In this document: one piece after another, positions 8,601-17,280 of the stretch
How positions within the stretch are numbered: the first letter of the stretch is position 1
How the letters are laid out: each line of letters starts with the position of its first letter
Assembly: GCA_944358385.1 (NCBI GenBank)
Contig: CALVQW010000013.1
Span: forward strand, 1 to 58,746
Reading direction: 5' to 3'
Length of the DNA: 58,746 bases
Source: an uncultured Clostridia bacterium
Lineage (GTDB): Bacteria > Bacillota > Clostridia > Christensenellales > CAG-917
Notes under the pieces: generated by a model
What the model was told of the DNA's origin: nothing
Seen by the model: the letters and a program-made list of their open reading frames with translations, nothing else
The model's database searches: none
Position numbers and translations under genes: made by a program

Positions 8601-8740
8601 TGTGTCGAGGGAGAAGCTTTCGGGAGGGAGAGGGGGCATCGCCGTCAAGAAACCCCTGTACGCCCGCGCGACAATGTGATATACTATAAAGGCGCAGAGC
8701 CGCAGGGCATCCCCTCGGCTGCGCGCAAAAGGAGGACTAT

Positions 8741-9883
8741 ATGAAAAAATTTGGCAAACTGATGCTGATATTATGCCTTGTCGCGGTGCTTGCGGTGACC
8801 GTCGCCGCCTGCAACGAGAAGGACAGCGAAAACCCCGGCGGAGGCGGCGGCAACGGAGGCGGCAACGGTACGCGTTATTCCATACAGGCACCGTCCGCAT
8901 CCGATGTTTTCACCGTCGAAGGATTGCCCGACGGGGCGTACGAGGGTGACGTGATCACTTTCAAGGTGAACCTTACGCATCCCGATGACAGTGTCATCAA
9001 CAAGGTGGAACTTGCATACAACCAAAGCATTAAATATGAGGTGCTCACGGCGGGCGCGGACGGCAGCTATTCTTTCACCATGCCTGCGGAGACCGTGCGG
9101 CTCACCGTTGATGCGGACTACTATCCCGATACGGCGGAGGACAACTTCCTGACATGGAGTCCCGCCAACGAGACGACGATCGAAAAATGGGTGCCTGTAT
9201 CCGACGACGATCAGTATTACTCCGATCATGCCAAGCTTGTCGCAAATGTCAGCAAAGTTCCGTCCGGGACAGGCGGATACTTTCATGTGCATGAGCAAAG
9301 GGCTTTTTCGCTGGATCAGGATGTCATACCCGATGACGCGCTGAGCGTGACATTCGCACAAAAGGACAGCAATACCACATCTTTCACCGTGAGCATAGAC
9401 CGCAGCAAGGTGGATGTCGGCACGGCGAAGATCGTTCTCATAGTGGAGAACGGACAGAAGTTCGGCGACGAATCCGTGTTGGTCTGCACCGTCACCGTGA
9501 CGGAACCGGAACCCATCGTCTCCGTGGAGAAGTGGACTGCGACCGTCAAGTTCCAGATGGTCAACTACGAAGTGGAAGTTTTCCAATTCGAGGATCTCGA
9601 TCATGAGGAAAATACCGATGCCAAACAGTATCAATCATTCTTTAAGCCGGGGCATGTAAATTCTCCGCAATATACCGTTGACGATGACAATTACGCGACG
9701 CTCACCATTGAGTATGTCCCCGGACACAGGTATGAGATCACGATCTATGTCAGCCTTACGGGAGAGGGGGAACAGCTGTATATCGGCATGGATACATCTT
9801 CGGACGGTGCCGAATACCGCAACGGTGAACTCACATTCGACAAAGACAACGGCTCTATCACATTCACGCTCAGTCGGTTTTGA
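8741..9883 (+). CDS. Lipoprotein with Gly-rich linker, unknown function
   Basis: A 380-residue putative surface lipoprotein. The signal peptide ends in VAAC (Cys24), followed by a Gly/Asn linker (residues 33-43) that tethers the folded part. The rest is rich in beta-type, Thr/Val/Asp sequence resembling Ig-like modules, without a catalytic motif I recognise. AGGAGG lies 5 nt before the ATG. A TATACT box at 8680-8685 with TGTG in front may be an extended -10 promoter; no good -35 is seen. A terminator follows at once, so it is monocistronic. Confidence 0.7.
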   Translation: MKKFGKLMLILCLVAVLAVTVAACNEKDSENPGGGGGNGGGNGTRYSIQAPSASDVFTVEGLPDGAYEGDVITFKVNLTHPDDSVINKVELAYNQSIKYEVLTAGADGSYSFTMPAETVRLTVDADYYPDTAEDNFLTWSPANETTIEKWVPVSDDDQYYSDHAKLVANVSKVPSGTGGYFHVHEQRAFSLDQDVIPDDALSVTFAQKDSNTTSFTVSIDRSKVDVGTAKIVLIVENGQKFGDESVLVCTVTVTEPEPIVSVEKWTATVKFQMVNYEVEVFQFEDLDHEENTDAKQYQSFFKPGHVNSPQYTVDDDNYATLTIEYVPGHRYEITIYVSLTGEGEQLYIGMDTSSDGAEYRNGELTFDKDNGSITFTLSRF

Positions 9884-9910
9884 TAGTGCTATTATGAAAA
9901 ACACGGAAAG

Positions 9911-9937
9911 GCGCGGCGGGAGCCGCGCTTTTCTTTT
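9911..9937 (+). terminator. Intrinsic terminator after lipoprotein gene
   Basis: GCGCGGC-GGGA-GCCGCGC followed by TTTTCTTTT. The following 230 bases to 10167 are GC-rich and gene-free; only a weak AT-rich stretch near 10120-10140 could be a promoter for the next gene. Confidence 0.85.
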
Positions 9938-10167
9938 GCGGAAGAAAGGGCGGCGCGGGAAAGGGAGAACATATGCCGACAAGGCGGCGGGAGTAGGGGG
10001 GGGGTGCGGACGGCGCGCAGAGGAGAGCGCGGAGAGGAGTGCGCCCGCGCACGCGGAGCGGGAGATGAAAGAATCATTAAAATTCGCGGGGGAATGTGTT
10101 TATTGTTATTGCGCGGCGGCGCGCGCGTATGTTATCATACCCTTGATTACGTTTGAGGAGAGTTTTT

Positions 10168-11886
10168 ATGGCAAGAACAAAAGCCGAAAAACCCGTTAAA
10201 GACCTGTCTTACAGGCAGTCCCCGGACTATGTCCCCACCAAAGAAAAGTTAGCCTACGGCTGTGGCGCGTTCATGGACGGCGGCGGAGTTGCGCTGATGT
10301 CCTGCGTCATGTTGAAGTACATGACCACCATGGGCATTGCGATGAGCATCGCTTCCACCATCATGCTTGTTGCCAAGTTCTGGGACGCCATCACCGATCC
10401 CGTGATGGGGTTCATCTCGGACAACACGAGAGGACGCTTCGGCAGACGCAAACCCTATATGTTCTCGGGCGGCATCCTGCTGCTCATCGGCATTTTCGTG
10501 ATGTTCATGCCCATAAGGGATTGGGGCGTGTCCGTTGCGGGATTCACGGCGTTCATCGTCATCATGTACATTTTGTGGAACACATTCTCCACCATCGCCA
10601 TGGTGCCGTACTGCTCGATGTCCAGCGACATCTCCCCCTCATTCAAGGAGCGCAACAACGCCAACACCGTGAAATTGGTGTTCAACGCGGCGGCGAGCGG
10701 ACTTGCCTATGTGCTTCCCCTTCTCTTCATCGAGGCACTCATCAACGAGGACGGCTACCTCTTCATGCCCAACATGTCCACGACGGAGTTCTGGCTGGCA
10801 CTCGCCATCATCTTCGGCGTGCTCTTCGGCGGCGGTCTCATCATCTGCGGACTCTTTGTCAAAGAGCGCATCAAGGCGACCACGCCCAAAGAGAAATTCA
10901 ACCTCAAACAGTTCTTCAACAGCTATCTCACTCCCTATAAGAACCGCTCCTACCGCTGGCACATCGTCATGTACGTTGCGGCGTTCATATGCCTGGACAT
11001 GATCTCCGCCCTCGCGGTCTACTACGCGACGGACGTGTGGCACGGCTACAAGCTCTTTGATTGGGATATGTCCTCGCTCTTTATCATCGCGCCCCTCATG
11101 GTGTCTGCGGTCATCATGTTCCCCCTCGCGCGTTACGTCATGGACAAAAAGAGCAAACAGTTCGCCTTCCGCATGGGGCTTCCCGCCTACATCATCGCGG
11201 GCATCCTGCTCTGCGTCATGGATCCGAGCTGGGCGCCTCCCGTCCTCGTCCCCATCGCCGCCATCCTCATGGGCTTCGGCTTCGGCGGCGCGCAGATGAT
11301 GCCCTGGATCATCTTCCCGGACACCGTGGACGTGGGACAGATGGCGACGGGCGAGCGTTCCACCGGCACTTACAGCGGCATGATGACGCTTGCAAGAAAG
11401 ATCGCGGGCGCGCTGGGCGTCGGTCTCATCGGCTGGATCCTCGATCCTCTCGGCTACATCTCCAACGACAGCGGCGATCCCACCAAGTATATCCCGCAGA
11501 GCGAGACGGTGCTGCTGGCGATAAGACTCATCATGGGACTTGCCATAGTCGTGTTCATAGCGATAGCCCTTTGGGCGTCCTTCAACTATAAGATCACCAA
11601 TAAGAAACTCGCGCGCGTCAGATACTTCATCGAGGCGAGAAAGGCGGGCACCGTGCTCTCCGAAGAGGAGGAGGCGGAGCGCACCGCTCTCGTGCACGAG
11701 CTTTACGGCAAGAAAGATCCCGGCGGTTATGTCGCCGTGCTTGCGGGCGCGGACGGCACCGAGCTGAACGCCGACACCCCCGAGGCGAGCTTCGGCGAAG
11801 CGGAAGGCGAGGTCTTTGAAGAAAGCGCGATCTCTCCCGCAGAGGAGAGTGCCGCTCCCGAAACGTCGGAGGACGAGGAGAAATGA
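10168..11886 (+). CDS. GPH-family sugar:cation symporter (MFS)
   Basis: A 572-residue membrane transporter of the glycoside-pentoside-hexuronide:cation symporter family (MelB-like). The opening KLAYGCGAFMDGGG, the following DPVMGFISDNTRGRFGRRKPYM loop and about twelve hydrophobic segments support this. It has a long charged cytoplasmic tail (about residues 480-572, Glu/Ala-rich), longer than typical MelB. Start ATG is chosen for GAGGAG 7 nt upstream. The stop overlaps the next start by 4 nt, so it is translationally coupled to the phosphoesterase. Substrate cannot be told. Confidence 0.85.
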   Translation: MARTKAEKPVKDLSYRQSPDYVPTKEKLAYGCGAFMDGGGVALMSCVMLKYMTTMGIAMSIASTIMLVAKFWDAITDPVMGFISDNTRGRFGRRKPYMFSGGILLLIGIFVMFMPIRDWGVSVAGFTAFIVIMYILWNTFSTIAMVPYCSMSSDISPSFKERNNANTVKLVFNAAASGLAYVLPLLFIEALINEDGYLFMPNMSTTEFWLALAIIFGVLFGGGLIICGLFVKERIKATTPKEKFNLKQFFNSYLTPYKNRSYRWHIVMYVAAFICLDMISALAVYYATDVWHGYKLFDWDMSSLFIIAPLMVSAVIMFPLARYVMDKKSKQFAFRMGLPAYIIAGILLCVMDPSWAPPVLVPIAAILMGFGFGGAQMMPWIIFPDTVDVGQMATGERSTGTYSGMMTLARKIAGALGVGLIGWILDPLGYISNDSGDPTKYIPQSETVLLAIRLIMGLAIVVFIAIALWASFNYKITNKKLARVRYFIEARKAGTVLSEEEEAERTALVHELYGKKDPGGYVAVLAGADGTELNADTPEASFGEAEGEVFEESAISPAEESAAPETSEDEEK

Positions 11887-12908
11887 CGGCAAAGGCGGAG
11901 TTTGAAAAGAGAGACGGCATGACCGTCATCAGGATGCCGGAGGGCAGACCGTTCAGGATCCTGCAACTCACGGACATCCACATCGGCGGAGGTCTCCTCA
12001 GCCGCAAGAAGGACAGGCTCGCCCTCGACGCTGTCCGGAAGATCGTGCGCGCGTCGCACGCCGACCTCGTCGTGGTGACGGGAGACATGGTGTATCCGCT
12101 CTTCATGTACTCCGGCACGAGCAACAATCTCAAAGCGTCCAAGAAGTTCGGCGAATGTATGGACAGCCTCGGCGTGCCGTGGACTTTCACCTTCGGCAAT
12201 CACGACGAGGAATGCATCGCATTTTACAAAAAGGAACGTTTAGCGGACTATTATATGACGTTAAAGTCCTGTTTGTTTGAAAAGGGCGATCCCGCCCTCA
12301 CGGGGGTGGGCAACCATGCGATGCGCCTTGAGACCGCGGACGGCAAGCCCGTCATGATGCTGATGATGGTGGACAGCAACTCCTACACCGGCGGCACATT
12401 TTTCAGCGGGTTCGACACCATTCACGACGATCAGATCGACTGGTACGAGAAGGTGATCCGCGAAAATTCCGCGGAGGGGAGCGTCATTTCCTCTCTCGCC
12501 TTCTTCCACATCCCGCCCAAGGAGTTCAAGGAGGGCTGGGAGAAGTGCTACCGCGGCGAGCCGGGCGCGACATATCACCTCGGTTTCGTGGGGGAAAAGG
12601 ATCAATATTTCGGCTATCCCAAGCAGAAAGAGGGCAACTTCATCAAGAGGATGACGGAGCTTGGCAGTCTCAAAGGTTTCTTTGTGGGGCATGATCATCT
12701 CAACACCCTCTCCATAGAGTATCTCGGCATGAGGATGACCTACGGCATGAGCATAGACTATCTCGCTTACGTCGCGGCGTTGGGGCAGATCCCGACGGCA
12801 AAGTGCAAGGCGCAGCGCGGCGGCACGACGGTGGACATCTCCCCGGACGGCACATTCGACATCAAGATGCTCCCTCTCACCGACATCGAGAGCGGGAAGA
12901 TAAAGTGA
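11883..12908 (+). CDS. Calcineurin-like metallophosphoesterase
   Basis: A 341-residue cytosolic phosphoesterase of the purple-acid-phosphatase-like type. The five metal-site blocks are visible: DIH (31-33), GDMV (67-70), GNHDE (105-109), FHIPP (208-212) and GHDH (269-272). No signal peptide. The 4-nt ATGA overlap with the symporter gene suggests it acts on something linked to the imported sugar, but the substrate is unknown. Confidence 0.85.
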   Translation: MTAKAEFEKRDGMTVIRMPEGRPFRILQLTDIHIGGGLLSRKKDRLALDAVRKIVRASHADLVVVTGDMVYPLFMYSGTSNNLKASKKFGECMDSLGVPWTFTFGNHDEECIAFYKKERLADYYMTLKSCLFEKGDPALTGVGNHAMRLETADGKPVMMLMMVDSNSYTGGTFFSGFDTIHDDQIDWYEKVIRENSAEGSVISSLAFFHIPPKEFKEGWEKCYRGEPGATYHLGFVGEKDQYFGYPKQKEGNFIKRMTELGSLKGFFVGHDHLNTLSIEYLGMRMTYGMSIDYLAYVAALGQIPTAKCKAQRGGTTVDISPDGTFDIKMLPLTDIESGKIK

Positions 12909-12972
12909 CATAACGCGCATATGCGCGCGGCGCGGACGCGCCGCAATAATGAGAACAAGACGGAGGAATGGC

Positions 12973-14352
12973 ATGAAAATAGGTTTTACCGAAACAGTGC
13001 TGCGCGACGCGAATCAGTCCCTGATCGCAACGCGGCTGCCGTACGAAAAATTCGCAGGCATATTGTCCGAGATGGACAAAGCCGGCTATTACAGCGTTGA
13101 GTGCTGGGGCGGTGCGGTCTTTGACTGCTGCCTGAGGTATCTCGACGAAGATCCGTGGGAGAGGCTGAGAAAGATCCGCAAGGCGATGCCGGGGAGCAAA
13201 TTGCAGATGCTCCTTCGCGGACAGAATCTGCTCGGTTACAGGCACTATCCCGACGAGATAGTCAGGATGTTCGTCGCCAAGTCCGTCGAGAACGGCATCG
13301 ACGTCATCCGCATCTTCGACGCGCTGAACGACCTCACCAACATCGAGGTCGCCACCAAAGAGGCGTTGAAGCGCGGCGCGGAAGTGTCCGGCACCATCAG
13401 CTATACGCAGTCTCCCGTCCACACCATCAAGGCGTTCGCAAAGCTCGCCAAAGAGATGGAGGACATGGGCGTCACCACGGTGTGCGTCAAGGATATGGCG
13501 GGCGTCATGAGTCCCGCGGAGGCGTATGAGCTTATCGGCGAGATCAAACAGAGCGTAAAAGTCCCCGTCGTGCTGCACACCCACTGCACCACGGGCATGG
13601 CGTTCATGACCTATCTCAAAGCCGTGGAGGCGGGCGTGGACGTCATCGACACCGCGACGTCCTGTTTCAGCGGCGGCAGCTCCCAGCCCGCCACCGAGAC
13701 TTTGCATTACGCGCTCACCGGGCTTGGATATGAGACCGGTCTGGATCCCGCGGTGCTCAAAAAGGTCAACGACTTCTTCAAGCCCGTCCGCGACGAGTTC
13801 CTGAAATCGGGCAAGCTGGATCCCAAGATGCTCGCCACGGATACGGACGCGCTCAACTACAAGGTGCCTGGCGGCATGCTCTCCAACCTCGTCGCTCAGC
13901 TCAAGGCGCAGAACGCGATGGATCGCTTTGAGGAAGTGCTTGTGGAGACTCCCAAGGTGCGTGCCGACCTCGGCTATCCGCCCCTCGTCACTCCCATGAG
14001 CCAGATGGTGGGCGTGCAGGCGACGGCGAATGTGCTTGCCGGCGAACGCTACAAGAATATCTCCAAAGAGGTCAAGGCGTACTGCAAGGGCGAGTACGGC
14101 AAAGCTCCCGGCAAGATCAGTCCCGAAGTGATGAAGAAGGCTCTCGGCGACGAGCAGCCCGTCAAGGGCAGATATGCCGACACCCTCGAACCCGTCTTTG
14201 AAAAGACTAAGGCGGAACTCAAAGGCATCGCCAAGAGCGATGAAGATGTCCTGGATTACGTCCTCTTCCCGCAGGTCGCGGAGAAATATTTTGCCGCGCG
14301 CAAGGCGAAAGAGGAGAAAGTGGTGCGCTATACCATCGCACCCGCAGACTAA
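12973..14352 (+). CDS. Oxaloacetate/methylmalonyl-CoA decarboxylase alpha (carboxyltransferase)
   Basis: A 459-residue carboxyltransferase that moves CO2 from an acid substrate to protein-bound biotin. The family signature RDANQSL is at 11-17; the catalytic-site Lys173 (VKDMAG) and metal ligands His202/His204 (HTH) are present. Unlike Klebsiella OadA it has no C-terminal biotin domain; that is the separate gene two positions downstream. The start MKIGF is chosen for GGAGG 6 nt upstream. It begins the operon alpha-gamma-carrier-beta-ligase. Oxaloacetate is the likeliest substrate by similarity to OadA/PycB; pyruvate carboxylase subunit B is excluded by the beta pump gene. Confidence 0.85.
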   Translation: MKIGFTETVLRDANQSLIATRLPYEKFAGILSEMDKAGYYSVECWGGAVFDCCLRYLDEDPWERLRKIRKAMPGSKLQMLLRGQNLLGYRHYPDEIVRMFVAKSVENGIDVIRIFDALNDLTNIEVATKEALKRGAEVSGTISYTQSPVHTIKAFAKLAKEMEDMGVTTVCVKDMAGVMSPAEAYELIGEIKQSVKVPVVLHTHCTTGMAFMTYLKAVEAGVDVIDTATSCFSGGSSQPATETLHYALTGLGYETGLDPAVLKKVNDFFKPVRDEFLKSGKLDPKMLATDTDALNYKVPGGMLSNLVAQLKAQNAMDRFEEVLVETPKVRADLGYPPLVTPMSQMVGVQATANVLAGERYKNISKEVKAYCKGEYGKAPGKISPEVMKKALGDEQPVKGRYADTLEPVFEKTKAELKGIAKSDEDVLDYVLFPQVAEKYFAARKAKEEKVVRYTIAPAD

Positions 14353-14361
14353 GGAGGCGTT

Positions 14362-14733
14362 ATGGGCGAGATCACCATTCTCGACGCGCTCGTCATCTCG
14401 GCGATAGGCTTTGCCATCGTGTTCGTGGTGCTCATCATCCTGATGTGCATCGTGTTGCTGATGGGGCTTGCCGCGGATAAAGGACACGTCGTCACGAGCA
14501 AATTCCCGGGGTTCGGGAAAAAGAAGAAGGAGGATGAGGACGCCGCGGCAGAGGAGACCGTCGCGGAACAGCCCCTTGCCGCAGGCACTTGCGGAGAGCT
14601 TACTCTCATCCGCACCGAGGAGCGCGACGCCGCTATGATCATGGCGATCGTGGCGGATGCTACCGACACGCCCCTCAATCAACTCAGATTCAAGCGCATC
14701 GAAAGGCTGGATGACGCGGAGGTGGAAAAATGA
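14362..14733 (+). CDS. OadG-like gamma subunit of Na+-pumping decarboxylase
   Basis: A 123-residue protein with one N-terminal membrane helix (about 9-36) and a charged cytoplasmic part, the plan of the gamma subunit that joins the carboxyltransferase to the membrane beta subunit. It lies 9 nt after the alpha gene and overlaps the biotin-carrier gene by 4 nt. Sequence of gamma subunits is poorly conserved, so the call rests on topology and position. Confidence 0.75.
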   Translation: MGEITILDALVISAIGFAIVFVVLIILMCIVLLMGLAADKGHVVTSKFPGFGKKKKEDEDAAAEETVAEQPLAAGTCGELTLIRTEERDAAMIMAIVADATDTPLNQLRFKRIERLDDAEVEK

Positions 14734-15122
14734 TCTATAAAGTCACGTTGAACGGAAAAGTCTACGAAGTGGAAGTGGAAAAGGGCGAAGCCGTCATACA
14801 GGCGGAATACGAAGCGGCTCTCCCCGCGGCTGCCCCCGCAGCCCCCGCCGCACCCGCGGCACCCGCGGCATCCGCTCCCGCCGCTCCCGCTCCCGCGGCA
14901 CAGGCGGGCGCGAACGCCGTTCCCGCACCTCTGCCCGGCAACATCAATGCAGTCAACTTCTCGGTGGGGCAGTCCGTCAAGGCGGGCGACGTCGTCATCA
15001 TCCTCGAAGCCATGAAGATGGAGAACGAGATCGTCTCTCCCAAGGCGGGTACACTCACTAAAATTTATGTCCAGAAGGGCGCAGTCGTCAATACGGGCGA
15101 TCCTCTCTTTGACGTAGAGTAA
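14730..15122 (+). CDS. Biotin carboxyl carrier subunit
   Basis: A 130-residue biotin carrier. After a short N-terminal strand region comes an Ala/Pro-rich flexible arm (about 30-66), then a biotinyl domain with EAMKMEN (94-100), where Lys96 is biotinylated. It carries CO2 from the alpha subunit to the membrane beta subunit. Overlaps the gamma gene by 4 nt. Confidence 0.93.
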   Translation: MIYKVTLNGKVYEVEVEKGEAVIQAEYEAALPAAAPAAPAAPAAPAASAPAAPAPAAQAGANAVPAPLPGNINAVNFSVGQSVKAGDVVIILEAMKMENEIVSPKAGTLTKIYVQKGAVVNTGDPLFDVE

Positions 15123-15132
15123 GGAGGCGGCA

Positions 15133-16380
15133 ATGACTTTCTCCCTTGCATCTCAACTTCTAGGCGCGGCGGGGAGCGTGGACTACGGCGAGACCTTTGA
15201 AGGGTTGATGGAGTCCACGGGGTTCCTCAACCTCGACTGGGGCAATGTGGTGATGATCGTCATCGCTTGCTTCTTCCTCTTCCTCGCCATCAAGTTCAAG
15301 TTCGAGCCGCTGCTGCTTGTCGGCATCGCGTTCGGCATGCTCCTCAGCAACATCCCCGGTCCGATTTCGGACTGGATCTATCACCCCGAACTTTGGGTGG
15401 GTGACGAGGTGGCGTCCAGCGGTGTGGTGGACTACGCCAAAGTGCTCAACGAAGGCGGTCTCATCGACATCCTCTACATCGGCGTCAAGACCAGCGTCTA
15501 CCCCTGCCTCATCTTCCTGGGCGTGGGCGCGATGACGGACTTCGAGCCTCTGCTTTCCAACCCGAAATCCCTCATCCTCGGTGCTGCGGCACAGTTCGGC
15601 ATCTATGTCGCGTTCTTCCTCGCGGTGTGCTTCGGCTTTACCGGTCCCGAGGCGGCGTCCATCGGCATAGTGGGCGGCGCGGACGGTCCCACGGCGATAT
15701 GGCTCACCAAGGCACTCGCTCCCGATCTGCTCGCTGCCATCGCCATCGCGGCGTACTCTTATATGGCACTCATCCCCGTCATACAGCCCCCCATCATGAG
15801 GCTCATGACCACCAAGAAGGAACGTGCCATAGTCATGAAGCCCACCCGCAAGGTCACCAAGGCGGAGAAGATCCTCTTCCCCATCATAATCATCATCGCC
15901 ACCTGTCTCTTCCTGCCCTCCGTCGCACCGCTGCTCGGATGTCTGATGCTGGGCAATCTTCTGAGAGAGTGCGGCGTGACCGCGCGCCTCAGCGACACGG
16001 CGCAGAACGCGCTCATGAACATCGTCACCATCTGCCTCTCCGTCTCCGTGGGCGCGACCGCGCATTACACCACCTTCCTCACCACCAAGACGCTCCTCAT
16101 CGTCGTGCTGGGACTTGTGGCGTTCGCGTTTGCCACCGTGGGCGGGCTTGGCATCGGCAAGCTGCTGTGCTGGCTGACCAAGGGCAAGATCAATCCTCTC
16201 ATCGGCTCTGCGGGCGTCTCTGCGGTGCCTATGGCGGCGAGGGTGTCCAACCTGGAGGGACTCAAAGCAAAGCCCGGGAACTACCTTCTCATGCACGCCA
16301 TGGGACCGAACGTCGCGGGCGTCATCGGCTCGGCTGTCGCGGCAGGCTTCTTCATGGCGGTGTTCGCCCCCATGGTCTGA
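15133..16380 (+). CDS. Na+-translocating decarboxylase beta subunit (OadB/GcdB)
   Basis: A 415-residue, multi-helix membrane subunit that decarboxylates carboxybiotin and exports Na+. The hallmark GGADGPTAI is at 181-189 and contains the Asp (184) equivalent to the Na+-site aspartate of Klebsiella OadB. GAGG precedes the start. With the three upstream genes it forms a complete primary Na+ pump; this suggests the cell uses a sodium motive force, consistent with the cation symporter upstream. Confidence 0.92.
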   Translation: MTFSLASQLLGAAGSVDYGETFEGLMESTGFLNLDWGNVVMIVIACFFLFLAIKFKFEPLLLVGIAFGMLLSNIPGPISDWIYHPELWVGDEVASSGVVDYAKVLNEGGLIDILYIGVKTSVYPCLIFLGVGAMTDFEPLLSNPKSLILGAAAQFGIYVAFFLAVCFGFTGPEAASIGIVGGADGPTAIWLTKALAPDLLAAIAIAAYSYMALIPVIQPPIMRLMTTKKERAIVMKPTRKVTKAEKILFPIIIIIATCLFLPSVAPLLGCLMLGNLLRECGVTARLSDTAQNALMNIVTICLSVSVGATAHYTTFLTTKTLLIVVLGLVAFAFATVGGLGIGKLLCWLTKGKINPLIGSAGVSAVPMAARVSNLEGLKAKPGNYLLMHAMGPNVAGVIGSAVAAGFFMAVFAPMV

Positions 16381-16383
16381 GCG

Positions 16384-17205
16384 GTGGACGGCAAGATCAC
16401 TCTTTACACAGAGCAAGGCAGTCTCCTGCCTTGCTTTTTCCATACCTCACTCCCTTCCACCAACGACGAGGCGAAACGCCTTGCGCGGGAAGGGGAGGGG
16501 GAGAGCTTTTCCGTCGCCGCCGCGGAACAGACGACGGGGCGGGGCAGGATGTCGCGCACCTTTTTCTCTCCGCGCTGCGGCGGGCTTTACCTCTCCTTCG
16601 TGTGTCCCGCGGGGGAGAGATTCGCGCGTTTCGGAGTGCTCGCCGCGCTTGCGGTGAAGGAACTTCTTTACGAATATTTCCGCATTCCCGTCTCCTTCAA
16701 ATGGCCCAACGACGTCCTCGCGGAGGGCAAAAAGATCGCGGGCATACTCCCCGAAAGCATTGTCACCGCAAAGGGCGATCGCGTGGTGGTGACGGGCATC
16801 GGAGTCAACATCTTCGAGAGTGCCGATGACTTCGGCGCGCTTAAAGATATTGCGACATCCGCGTGTTTATGTTGCAAAAACGAAGAGATAAAGCGCGAAT
16901 TTGTGCAAGACAGGCAGGCTTTTTTGCATGACGCGGCGGTGAGACTCACCGAGCTGCTCGCCCGTCTCTACCGCTTGGAGCAAGAGGGAGAGGATCTCCT
17001 TCCCGATTACAAAGCGTCCCTTGCCACGCTGGGGAGACGCGTGCGTTTCCGGGATGCGGAGGGCGTCACGCGCTGCGGCATCGCCGCGGATACGGATGCG
17101 GATTGCGCCCTTTTGGTGGACACCGAGGAGGGCAGGTTCTCGGTGGGTTGGGGAGAGGTGACGGAACTGCTTGCTGCCGATGCGGATACGTCCTGCGGAA
17201 ATTGA
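16384..17205 (+). CDS. birA: Biotin protein ligase (short BirA)
   Basis: A 273-residue biotin-[protein] ligase that loads biotin onto the carrier Lys96. Motifs: STNDEA (25-30), GRGRMSR (52-58) of the biotinyl-AMP loop, KWPND (106-110) and KIAG (117-120). It lacks the N-terminal helix-turn-helix of repressor-type BirA. The start is GTG 3 nt after the beta-subunit stop, with no RBS of its own, so translation is probably coupled. Placement in the pump operon matches supply to demand. Confidence 0.88.
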   Translation: MDGKITLYTEQGSLLPCFFHTSLPSTNDEAKRLAREGEGESFSVAAAEQTTGRGRMSRTFFSPRCGGLYLSFVCPAGERFARFGVLAALAVKELLYEYFRIPVSFKWPNDVLAEGKKIAGILPESIVTAKGDRVVVTGIGVNIFESADDFGALKDIATSACLCCKNEEIKREFVQDRQAFLHDAAVRLTELLARLYRLEQEGEDLLPDYKASLATLGRRVRFRDAEGVTRCGIAADTDADCALLVDTEEGRFSVGWGEVTELLAADADTSCGN

Positions 17206-17208
17206 CTA

Positions 17209-17237
17209 TTGTATTATTACGCACAAGGTTGTATAAT
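17209..17237 (+). promoter_or_regulatory. Promoter of SGNH lipoprotein gene
   Basis: TTGTAT-17-TATAAT. Between it and the RBS a perfect 8-bp hairpin ATCTCCCC-GCA-GGGGAGAT lies at 17247-17265, directly before AAGGAGG; it may stabilise or gate translation of the mRNA. Confidence 0.75.
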
Positions 17238-17280
17238 GTTGTCGTGATCTCCCCGCAGGGGAGATGATAAGGAGGATATT

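Noticed and set aside
9972..9995. Seven-codon ORF (MPTRRRE) upstream of the sugar symporter as a third leader peptide
   Set aside because: It has a purine-rich stretch before the ATG but no promoter before it and no terminator or alternative hairpin with T-run after it.
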